From: Thermanaerovibrio velox DSM 12556
GTDB taxonomy: Bacteria; Synergistota; Synergistia; Synergistales; Synergistaceae
Length of the DNA: 64,000 bases
Direction: 5' to 3'
NCBI RefSeq assembly: GCF_000237825.1
Contig: NZ_CM001377.1
Span: 372,001-436,000 of the forward strand
Position 1 is the stretch's first letter, and each line of letters starts with the position of its first letter. The position numbers and the translations under genes were made by a program. The notes under the pieces were generated by a model that was not told where the DNA came from, made no database searches, and saw nothing but the letters and a program-made list of their open reading frames with translations. Of the stretch, positions 44,128-52,281 are shown piece after piece.

Positions 44128-47100
44128 TCAGTTAACCCCCGGGTTGGCCTGATTCGTCCTCCCGGCTCTCATGGACAGGGCGCGCCTTAGGACCCTGAGC
44201 TTGTCCTTCATGTCGTCCAGCACCAGGTAGACCACGGGCACCACGAACAGGGTGAGGAGCGTGGACGTGAAGACGCCCCCCAACCACCGCCACCGCCATG
44301 GACTGCCTGAACCCCGCCCCCTCCGATAGCTTGAGCGCGGTGGGTATGGACCCCACAAGGGTGCTGAGGGCGGTCATGAGGATCGGCCTCAGCCTCAGCG
44401 GCCCGGAGGTCAGCACCGCCGCCACCTTGGGGAACCCCTTCTCCCTCTCCTGGTTTATGAAGTCCACCAGGATTATCCCGTTGTTAACCACGATGCCCAC
44501 CAGGAGGATTATCCCCATGAAGCTCATCATGTCCAGCTCGTTGCCCATCAGCGCCAGCATCCCGAAGGCCCCGGGAGTGAGGAGCGGCAGGGAGAACATG
44601 ACCGTGAAGGGGTGCAGGAACGACTCAAACTGTATCGCCATCACCACGTAGACCAGGGCTATGGCTATGCCAAGGGCCACGAAGAGCCTTTTGAAGTCCT
44701 CCCGCTGGGTCTTGGAGCGCCCGGTGGGCAGTATCTGAACCCCCTCGGAGCCCCTGGCGGAGCTCTTGAAAGCCTGCTCCATGAGGGTCATCACCTCTCC
44801 GGTGGAGACCCCTGGTGCGGGGTTCACGCTTATCTCCAGAGAGGTCCTGCGGGAGTAGCGGTTTATGACGTTCGGGGAAAGCACCTTCTGGACCTTCACG
44901 AGCCCCGGTATCCGGACGGTCCCGCCGTTGTAGCGCACCGCCACCCTCTCGAGGTCCTCAACGGACCGTCTAAGGGACGGGTCCGCCATTAGCCTTATGT
45001 CGTACCGGAAGCCCTCGTCCTTGAATACCCCGGCCTTCACCCCGCCGAAGTAGGCCTGGATCTCCTGGGCCAGGTCCTTCACGCTCAAGTCCAGCTGATC
45101 CGCCATGGTGCGGTTGACCGTAACCTCCAGCTGGGGTTTGTTCAGCCTTATGTCGGTGTTGAAGTCCGTGATCTTGCCGGTGGCCTCCAGCTTTTCCTTC
45201 ATCTCCTGGGCTATCTGATACAGCCTTTCGGGTGTTGAGCCCACAAGGACCATGGTGACCCCGCTCCTGCCCTCCTGGGAGAACGACAGCGTCCCCTCCT
45301 TGAATGAGGACAGGGAGGTCCTAACCTGCTCCATAACCTGCTCTATGGGGGGCCTGTCCTTTATGGGAACCAGCTCCACCGATATGCTGCCCTTGTTTGA
45401 TTCACCCCCCATGCCGGAACCCACGTCGCCATAGGTGTACTTCACGTAGGGGTTCTTCCTTATTATGGAGTCCAGACGGGTCATCACCTCCTGGGTCCTC
45501 TCCAGGGAGGTCCCCTCCGGCATGGTCAGGTCCATGCTGAAGGACCCCCGGTCGTCGGAGGGGAAGAAACCCTTGCCTATCTGGGATGCGATCACCAACC
45601 CGAAGATGAAGAGGGCCGCCGCCGCCAGGATCACGGTCTTCCGGTGCCCCACCGCCCAGAAGAGCCCCCGCCGGTAAGCCTCCTCCATTCGCTGGAAGCC
45701 CCGATTGAACGCCGAGGCAATCCTTCCCCCCTTGGGCTCACCCTTGAGGATGACGGAGCACAGCAGGGGGGTTAACGTGAGGGACACCAAAAGCGACATG
45801 GTTATGGTGAGCACCACGGTTATCCCGAAGTGATAGAAGAACCGCCCCACTATCCCACCCATGAAGGCTATGGGGGCGAAGACCGCCACGGTGGTGGTGG
45901 CTCCTCCGATGACCGAGAACGCCACCTCCTGGGTCCCCTTTATGGAGGCATCCAAGACCTTCATGCCCCCCTCTATGTGCCGGTGGATGTTCTCCAAAAC
46001 CACCGTGGTGGCGTCCACCACCATACCCACCGCCAGGGTTATCCCCATCATGGTGAGGTTGTTTATGCTGAGCCCTAGCCACTTCATGATGAGAAAACTG
46101 CTTATGAGACACACCGGTATGGATATCACCGCTATCCCGGTGGCCCGCAGGGTCTTGAGGAAGAGGAACATCACCAGGGAACAGAGCAGCACCGCCTGGA
46201 AGACGTCGGAGAAGACCCCTTTTATTGACCTCATTATGTAGTCCGAGGAGTCGGATATGAGGATGAGCTTCACGCCCCTTGGGGCTTCCCGCTGGAGCTC
46301 CTCCATGGCGGCCTTTACCCTGCGGCTCACCGCCACCTCGTTGGCTCCCCGCTGTTTCTTCACGGTGATGAATACCGTGTCCTTGCCGTTGTATATGGCG
46401 GCGCTCTCCTTCTCTTCCATGCCGTCCTCCACCCTGGCCACGTCGGACAGCCTCACCACCGCTCCCTGGGAGACCTTGATGGGCATGGATGCTAGGTCTT
46501 CTACCGAGGAGTACTCCCCTATGAGCCTTATCTGCAGGTCCTCCCGGGAGTTCTTTATGTTCCCCGCCGGCAGTTCCACGTGTTTGGCCTTGAAGGCGTC
46601 TATCACGTCCTTCACCATGAGGTTTCTCGCCTCCAGCTTGGCGGGATCCAGCCAAACCCGGATCTCACGGCTCCTCAGTCCCGGGGTTCCCACCTCGCCC
46701 ACGCCCTCTAGGGCCTGGATCCTGGGCTTTACCACCTTGTCGGCGAAACGGGACAGCTCCCTCGGGTTGGCCCCCGTCACCGCCATGGTGACTATTGCCC
46801 GGTCCCCTATGGAGAACTTCTGCACCACCGGGGTGTCCGCCTCGCTGGGGAGGGAGCCCATGGCCAGGTTAACCTTGTCCCTCACGTCCGCCGCCGCCTT
46901 GTCCACGTCCCTGCCAAGCTCGAACTCCACCACCGTTATGGAGCGTCCCTGGTAGCTGCTGGATGAGATGTTCTCTATCCCCGATATGCTGGACAGCTTG
47001 TCCTCTATGACGTCCGCCACGTCGTTATCCATGACCTTGGCGCTGGCGCCGGTCATGGAGGTGGACACGGTCACCACCGGGAAGTCCACGTCCGGTATCA

Positions 47101-47206
47101 GCTGCACCCCCATGGATGACAATGCCATGAGACCGAATATTATGAGCCCCAAGGATATCATGGTGACCGTCACAGGACGTCTTACGGAGAACTCCCAGAG
47201 CCTCAT
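44128..47206 (-). CDS. RND family multidrug efflux pump, frameshifted near the C-terminus
   Basis: AcrB/MexB-type inner-membrane pump of ~1025 residues. It starts MRLWEFSVRRPVTVTMISLGLIIFGLMALSSMGVQLIPDVDFPVV and has the helix-4 region MGITLAVGMVVDATTVVLENI, where an Asp in the GMVVDATTV segment is the family's proton-relay acid. The long frame ends at 44132, but a six-C run at 44276-44281 (plus-strand coordinates) with one base too many diverts it. Corrected, the frame reads VVGGVFTSTLLTLFVVPVVYLVLDDMKDKLR and stops at 44128. Everything else is intact, so a sequence error is likely. It lies directly after tetR, which it overlaps by four bases. Confidence 0.93.
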
Positions 47207-47874
47207 CCTCTCACCCCTTCCGGCTTTTCATCCTTTGCGCTAAGCCCTTGAAGCACCATGGTCTTGAGCAGCCCACATATCTGATCCGACGGTACCCCCG
47301 TCTCGGGCCCCTCGATGGCGAAGAGCCTTCCAAGCCCCATCATGGTGCAGTGGATTATGGTCTCCGCAGCGTCGGGATCCACGGGCCGCAAACTGCCATC
47401 CTCTATCCCCGCCGCTATGATGTCCCGAATGCAGCGCCTTATCACGCTCAACGGATGATCCTCCCCTTGATGACACATGTGGCTTTTCCTAGCCATGAGG
47501 GAGCTGTCCTCCTCAAAGGCCCTGCCGATGGCCGCGATCACGTGCCTGTTCCTGTACATCCCTGAGGCCGCCACCTCCAGGGCCTCCTCAAGACCCTTTG
47601 ACGCCGAAACCCTGCGGTTGACCACTTCTTCGCGTATCTCCGAAAGCCTCTCGGCGGTGATGCCCCCGTTGCGTTTCATCACGAAGAAGAGCACATCTCC
47701 CTTGCTCTCGAAGTATTTGTATATGGTGCCCTTGGCCACCCCCGCCCGTTGGGCGAGCTTCTCCATGGTTAAACCCTTCCATCCCTCCTCCCGCAGTATC
47801 CTTACCGCCGCTTCGTACAGGGCCTCCCGGGTAACCAGCTCCAGGAGGTCCCGCTTCTTTTCAGAAAGTCTCAA
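47203..47874 (-). CDS. TetR family repressor of the RND efflux operon
   Basis: The 223-residue protein has an N-terminal TetR helix-turn-helix (ILREEGWKGLTMEKLAQRAGVAKGTIYKYFESKGDVLFFVM, residues ~25-65) and a ligand domain of AefR/TetR_C type ending in MMGLGRLFAIEGPETG. It is the first gene of tetR-RND-tolC-MFP. Its promoter carries the palindrome GACCGATGGTC just past the start site, and the same palindrome lies upstream of the MATE gene and at 58231. The likely mechanism is drug-released repression of its own operon and of those sites; this is inferred. Confidence 0.9.
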   Translation of the reverse strand: MRLSEKKRDLLELVTREALYEAAVRILREEGWKGLTMEKLAQRAGVAKGTIYKYFESKGDVLFFVMKRNGGITAERLSEIREEVVNRRVSASKGLEEALEVAASGMYRNRHVIAAIGRAFEEDSSLMARKSHMCHQGEDHPLSVIRRCIRDIIAAGIEDGSLRPVDPDAAETIIHCTMMGLGRLFAIEGPETGVPSDQICGLLKTMVLQGLSAKDEKPEGVRG

Positions 47875-47907
47875 CCTGATGCCCCCTTGCCGTCCGCAGC
47901 GTTGCTG

Positions 47908-47937
47908 TTACGCTGGTCATTTTTTAGACCGATGGTC
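47908..47937 (-). promoter_or_regulatory. TetR operator at the efflux operon promoter
   Basis: GACCGATGGTC (47927-47937) is a GACC/GGTC inverted repeat identical to those at 39748 and 58231. A weaker copy, TTACGCTGGTC (47908-47918), lies 19 bases away, the same spacing as between the MATE-gene sites. It falls just downstream of the inferred start site near 47942, so binding would block transcription. Confidence 0.7.
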
Positions 47938-47948
47938 ACTAACCGTGG

Positions 47949-47977
47949 AGTCTAACCCCATCGACATATCCGGTCAA
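47949..47977 (-). promoter_or_regulatory. tetR-RND operon promoter
   Basis: Minus strand TTGACC (47972-47977), 17 bases, TAGACT (47949-47954). Confidence 0.65.
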
Positions 47978-48095
47978 TCGTGGAAAATACGTATGCATGG
48001 TGGATAATATGAGCTGTCACAAAAGTGCTATGAGTTATAATGTAATCGTAAGCCTTGCGTAATCCAGTGGTCATGTAGACATGGGGGTGTTGTGA

Positions 48096-48893
48096 GTGGA
48101 TTTAAAGCTTCTTAAGATCGTTAACGATGAGGTGAGCTGCGGCGGTATAGGGGTTCTCTGCACCGTGGTGGACGAGGTGGGTTCCTCTCCCAGGAGCAGG
48201 GGATCGTCCATGTGGGTTCGCCTCGATGGTTCCATAGCCGGTACCGTGGGGGGAGGTTTGCTGGAGCACCAGGTGATCCAGAGGGCCTTGGAGATGATAG
48301 CCAAGGGGGAGTCCTGTGCTACCTTCACCAAGGATCTAAACGCCACGGACGGCATGGTGTGCGGTGGTAAGGTAGTGGTGTACCTGGAGGTCCTGGGCGG
48401 GGACGACCAGCTAGTGGTATTCGGGGCCGGGCACGTGGGCAAGGCCATAGGGGACTTGGCCCGCTACCTTGGGTTCTCCGTGGTGGTATGGGATGACCGG
48501 GAGGAGTTCGCCAACCAGGAACGGTTTCCCTATGCGGAGGTACACGCAGGGCCCCTGGAGGATTTCATGCGTGAATTCACGTCCAACCGCAGGACCTACA
48601 TAGTAGTATGCACCAGGGGTCATGCCTTGGACTCCGAGGTGGTTCGGCTCCTGGAGAATAAGGAGGCCGCCTACATAGGGCTTATAGGCTCCAAGAGCAA
48701 GCTTATAGCGTTGAAGGAGTCCCTGCTTTTCAACGGGGTGAGCGAGGCTCACTTTGAGCGCATATTCAAGCCCGTGGGGCTCCCAATAGGGGCGGAGACC
48801 CCGGAGGAGATAGCCCTTTCGGTGATGGCGGAGATAGTGGCGCTCAAGAGGAGGGCCAATCTGGATTCCCTCAGGGCCTCCTGGTGGGATTGA
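48096..48893 (+). CDS. XdhC/CoxI family molybdoenzyme maturation protein
   Basis: The 265-residue protein starts at GTG 48096. The N-terminal XdhC/CoxI domain shows VVDEVGSSPRSRGSSMWVRLDGSIAGTVGGGLLEHQVI; the C-terminal Rossmann part shows VVFGAGHVGKAIGDLARYLGFSVVVWDDREEFA and a GLIGSKSK loop. Such proteins bind molybdenum cofactor, help insert it, and promote its sulfuration in xanthine-dehydrogenase-type enzymes. No molybdenum hydroxylase is in the window, so its client is elsewhere. A TATAAT at 48036-48041 lies upstream. The next two genes follow closely and probably form an operon with it. Confidence 0.88.
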   Translation: MDLKLLKIVNDEVSCGGIGVLCTVVDEVGSSPRSRGSSMWVRLDGSIAGTVGGGLLEHQVIQRALEMIAKGESCATFTKDLNATDGMVCGGKVVVYLEVLGGDDQLVVFGAGHVGKAIGDLARYLGFSVVVWDDREEFANQERFPYAEVHAGPLEDFMREFTSNRRTYIVVCTRGHALDSEVVRLLENKEAAYIGLIGSKSKLIALKESLLFNGVSEAHFERIFKPVGLPIGAETPEEIALSVMAEIVALKRRANLDSLRASWWD

Positions 48894-48897
48894 GCGG

Positions 48898-50022
48898 ATG
48901 GGCATGAGGCTTGGGGGGCTTGTGCTGCTTGGGGGTTACTCAAGCCGCATGGGGCGTTTCAAGCCCGGTTTGGACATCGGAGGGGCAACGCCGGTAGAGC
49001 GCTGCGTGAGGCTGCTCTCATCCGCCGGGGTGGATCCGGTGGTGGCGGTGGTGGGTCACAACCGGCAGGAGGCGGAGGCCCTTGTGAGTTCCGCCGGCGC
49101 GGACGTGGTCTTCAACCCCCTTTACCCCTCCGGCATGTTCTCATCGGTAAGGCGGGGCGTGGAGGCCCTGATGGGAAGCGGGGTGACAGGGGCCTTCGTG
49201 CTCCCCGTGGATGTGCCCCTCGTGAGGCCCTGCACCGTGAGGGCCTTGGCGGACCGTTTCGCGGCCCTCGCAGGCTCCGGGGCCGTGGATGCCCTTATCC
49301 CCGTCTTCAGGGGCAGGACCGGACACCCGCCGGTGATAGGAAGCCACAGGTTTGAGGAGATCCTGGGGTTTGAGGGCCAGGGAGGGCTTAGGGCCCTCAT
49401 GTCGGGGTGGAAGTTGGAGACGTTGGACGTCTTCGACAGCCACGTGTTGCTCGACATGGACACCCCTGAGGACCTTGATGTGATCCTTTCGCGGCTTGGC
49501 CGGATGGAAGCCCCGGACCGGGAGGAGTGTCTTGAGATGCTAAGGCTATACAACACCCCCCCGGATGTGGTGTCCCACTCCCTGGCGGTGTGCGGCGCCG
49601 GGCTTAGCATCGGGAGGGCCCTCGTACCCAGGGGTGCCCAGCTGGACCTGGCGATGTTGGAGGCGGGGTGTCTGCTCCACGACATAGCCAAGGGCACCGG
49701 GAACCACGAGGCGGCGGGGGAGGAACTGCTGAAGGGGCTGGGCTTTGAACGTCTGGGCACCCTGGTGGGTTCTCACCGAGACCTCCCGGACTCGGTGAGA
49801 ACCCCCGAAGCGGAGGTGCTGTTCCTGGCGGACAAGTCCGTGAAGGGAACCGGTTTCATCACACTGGAGGATAGGCTTAATGTTATGCGTCTTAGGCTCA
49901 GGGACGATCCCGCTGCCCTTGCGGGGGCGGAGCGCCGGATAGGCCTTGCCATGGAGATACGACGCAAGGTCGAGGCCCTCGCGGGGGCAAAACTTGAGGA
50001 GATCTTGAGTCTTGATAGATAA
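48898..50022 (+). CDS. MocA-like NTP transferase fused to an HD domain
   Basis: Two domains in 374 residues. Residues ~1-195 form a nucleotidyltransferase of the MobA/MocA type with signature LGGYSSRMGRFKP and VLPVDVPLVRP (metal-binding Asp). Residues ~205-370 form an HD phosphohydrolase-like domain with HSLAVC, LLHDIAKGTGNHE and LADKSVKG. MocA attaches CMP to molybdopterin; the HD half may hydrolyse a nucleotide or phosphate. This architecture resembles the DVU_1551-type NTP transferases found near XdhC-like genes. It starts 4 bases after xdhC stops. The substrate is not known. Confidence 0.82.
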   Translation: MGMRLGGLVLLGGYSSRMGRFKPGLDIGGATPVERCVRLLSSAGVDPVVAVVGHNRQEAEALVSSAGADVVFNPLYPSGMFSSVRRGVEALMGSGVTGAFVLPVDVPLVRPCTVRALADRFAALAGSGAVDALIPVFRGRTGHPPVIGSHRFEEILGFEGQGGLRALMSGWKLETLDVFDSHVLLDMDTPEDLDVILSRLGRMEAPDREECLEMLRLYNTPPDVVSHSLAVCGAGLSIGRALVPRGAQLDLAMLEAGCLLHDIAKGTGNHEAAGEELLKGLGFERLGTLVGSHRDLPDSVRTPEAEVLFLADKSVKGTGFITLEDRLNVMRLRLRDDPAALAGAERRIGLAMEIRRKVEALAGAKLEEILSLDR

Positions 50023-50614
50023 GCTGTTTCTTATAAGGCATGGAAGGCCGGCGATGCCTGAGGGCGTCATGATTGGCTCAAGGTCCGATCCGGATCTCTC
50101 GCCGGTGGGGGAGGAGGAGGCCAGAGAGCTTAGGAGCCTTCTTGGGCGGCTTGGGGCCCTGGAGCTACCTTGCGTTTCAAGCCCCGCCCGCAGGTGCCTT
50201 AGGACCGCGGAGCTCGCGGGGCTAACCCCCCTTGTGGTGGAGGACCTTAGGGAGCTGGACCTTGGACTTTGGGACGGCCTTTCGAAGGATCAGGTGATGA
50301 TGGGCTGGCCTGAGCTGTTCGCCCAGAGGGGAAGGGACCTTGAGGGGGTGAGGCCCCCCATGGGGGAGAGCTTCGCGGACCTGGCGGAGAGGATGCGGGG
50401 TGCGTTCCGCAAGCTAGATGGCACCTTTGATGGCGGGTTGGTGGTTGTAGGCCATCGGGGAGCATCCTGGGCACTTACCTGCGCGCTCACCCGCCTGCCC
50501 TTGGGGCTTTACGGGGTCATCGAACACCGCCACTGCGGTGTCCACGTGCTGAGGCGGGAGGGAAAGGGCTTCCGCCTGGCGGCGGCAAACCTCTCCCCCT
50601 ACCTGGTGGCGTAA
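50012..50614 (+). CDS. histidine phosphatase family protein
   Basis: A 200-residue protein of the phosphoglycerate-mutase-like superfamily. The catalytic motif LIRHGRP (phospho-histidine) is near the N-terminus, the second arginine/glutamate pair is SSPARRCLRTAE and ELDLGLWDGLSKDQ, and the final histidine is in VVVGHRGASWAL. It resembles alpha-ribazole phosphatases and fructose-2,6-bisphosphatase-like enzymes. It starts at TTG 50012, overlapping the NTP-transferase/HD gene, so it is tightly linked to that maturation cluster. The substrate is not known. Confidence 0.85.
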   Translation: MIDKLFLIRHGRPAMPEGVMIGSRSDPDLSPVGEEEARELRSLLGRLGALELPCVSSPARRCLRTAELAGLTPLVVEDLRELDLGLWDGLSKDQVMMGWPELFAQRGRDLEGVRPPMGESFADLAERMRGAFRKLDGTFDGGLVVVGHRGASWALTCALTRLPLGLYGVIEHRHCGVHVLRREGKGFRLAAANLSPYLVA

Positions 50615-50639
50615 CTGGATCGTCTTTGCGCTAATGGAG

Positions 50640-50670
50640 AAGGCGGCCTTCCGCGGGCCGCCTTGATTTT
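50640..50670 (+). terminator. terminator of the XdhC operon
   Basis: AAGGCGGCC (50640-50648) pairs with GGCCGCCTT (50656-50664), followed by GATTTTG. Confidence 0.75.
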
Positions 50671-50685
50671 GTAGAAATTGAAGGG

Positions 50686-52182
50686 CTAGAGATCCAGCTT
50701 CCTGCCCTTGGGATACGTCACCTTGTAGTCCACATTGATCTCCCTGGAGGAGCCGGGTGGGAGCTCCAGCTTCCAGGTGAGTATGCCTCGGTCGTAGGAG
50801 TCCTCCCTCATGGAGCAGGAGTAGGAAACCCTTATCGAACCGTCGGCGGGGAAGGGCACCCGGTCCTTCAGGGTTACCGTCAGGGTCTTCCCAAGCCCGT
50901 TGAAGACCCTGATGACGGTGCCTCCCTTCACGAAGTCCCTGTCTCCCTCGGAGCCCCGGGTCATAACGGCTTCCTCCCTGGAGGAGGTCACACCTGGCAC
51001 CTTCCCGCCGGAGAACCTGAGGCCCTCACCCTTGGGGGTGAAGGGGATCGTAACCTTGCCGGTGGGCACCCCCCCTACGCTGACCGAGGCCTCTCCCCCC
51101 GGGATGATCCTATCGAGGGGCGATGTGGTCACCTCCATGAATGCGGTTTGGGAAGCCATGGGTATGACGGTGACGTCCACGGAGCCCTGCAGGTTGAACC
51201 TGCCGCTCACGAGGGATACCTCCTCTCCCGTGCCTGGGACCAATCCCTTGGCGGTGAAGGTGAGGTCCTCGGTGGAGGCCTCAAAGGAAGGGTTTAGGGC
51301 ATCCATGAGCTCCGGTGCGCCCTTTAGCATCGAGGCCCTTAACATCACCGCCGGGGCGGAGAAGCTGACCACCCATGGGGAGATCTCGGGGTTCCAGTTC
51401 ACGTCCTTCGGGGACGCGGTGTGGCACACTATGGGACCATCCCAATCGAGGCCGGTCTTCTGGGATATGAGAAGCTCCTCGGTGAGGACCACCTTGCCGG
51501 AGGGGTCCACATCCGCCCGGTACCGGGTTCTCCATGAGGCGTCCTCGGTGAACGCGGAGATCTTCGCGGTGCCGTTACCCCTTATCACAACCCGGTTGAG
51601 CAGATCCCCACCCTTGGGACCCCTTTGGGCCATCTCCTCCCGCAGCTTTTCCGCCCTGGCGCTTAGCCCCTGAAGCCGGTCCTGCCAGGACATCATCTCC
51701 CCCTGCATCTTAATGCGCTTCGCCTCCCACTGGGCGGAAGGCCCGCCCTTGGGGGCTCCCGCGTCGAAGGCTCTAAGGGCCACCTCCCTTGCGGCTACAG
51801 CCAGCTTGAGCTCCCGGATCTGCCGCTTCAAACCCTCCAGCTCTTTGGCATCACCGCTGAGCGCCGGGGGCACCCAGCCGGGAATCCTCTCCTGCCTGAT
51901 GGAAACGGAGCTCAAGGTGCCGCCCTCCATGGTCACCGATATGGAATCCCTGTTGTAGGAAGAGGTAAGCAGCACCTCCTCCTGCCGGTTAACCGGTCCC
52001 TTGAAGACCGCAAGAGCCCCGCCGGGGTACACGTGGGCCTCCGAGGCGGATTTTACGTCAAAGGCGGAGGAGCTTCCCGGCGCCATGAGGAAAAGCATCA
52101 CGCCCGCTGCCATCAGGCGTGGGAGGGACGCCCCACGGGGGCAGCAGAACCGTCCCGCAAATCTTCTTAACCCTTCTTTCAC
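50686..52182 (-). CDS. exported DUF4139 domain protein
   Basis: The 498-residue protein starts at GTG 52182 (GGAGGTGG upstream) with a signal peptide (LPRLMAAGVMLFLMAPGSSSA). The order is an N-terminal domain (AHVYPGGALAVFKGPV), a coiled coil of ~60 residues (KELEGLKRQIRELKLAVAAREVAL ... DRLQGLSARAEKLREEMAQ), and the DUF4139 beta region with the typical ending LTWKLELPPGSSREINVDYKVTYPKG. This is the layout of MuiA-like envelope proteins. Its function is unknown. A promoter lies at 52202-52230. Confidence 0.8.
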   Translation of the reverse strand: MKEGLRRFAGRFCCPRGASLPRLMAAGVMLFLMAPGSSSAFDVKSASEAHVYPGGALAVFKGPVNRQEEVLLTSSYNRDSISVTMEGGTLSSVSIRQERIPGWVPPALSGDAKELEGLKRQIRELKLAVAAREVALRAFDAGAPKGGPSAQWEAKRIKMQGEMMSWQDRLQGLSARAEKLREEMAQRGPKGGDLLNRVVIRGNGTAKISAFTEDASWRTRYRADVDPSGKVVLTEELLISQKTGLDWDGPIVCHTASPKDVNWNPEISPWVVSFSAPAVMLRASMLKGAPELMDALNPSFEASTEDLTFTAKGLVPGTGEEVSLVSGRFNLQGSVDVTVIPMASQTAFMEVTTSPLDRIIPGGEASVSVGGVPTGKVTIPFTPKGEGLRFSGGKVPGVTSSREEAVMTRGSEGDRDFVKGGTVIRVFNGLGKTLTVTLKDRVPFPADGSIRVSYSCSMREDSYDRGILTWKLELPPGSSREINVDYKVTYPKGRKLDL

Positions 52183-52201
52183 TTAATCCACCTCCGATGG
52201 G

Positions 52202-52230
52202 TTTAAATTGCGTTAAATTGATGCTATCAA
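52202..52230 (-). promoter_or_regulatory. promoter of the DUF4139 gene
   Basis: Minus strand TTGATA (52225-52230), 17 bases, TTTAAA (52202-52207), about 20 bases before the start codon. The leader would be very short. Confidence 0.4.
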
Positions 52231-52281
52231 ATTCTAGGCTTTCCGCTGACCCGCTGGGGACCTGCCAAGGAGGTGCGGCTC

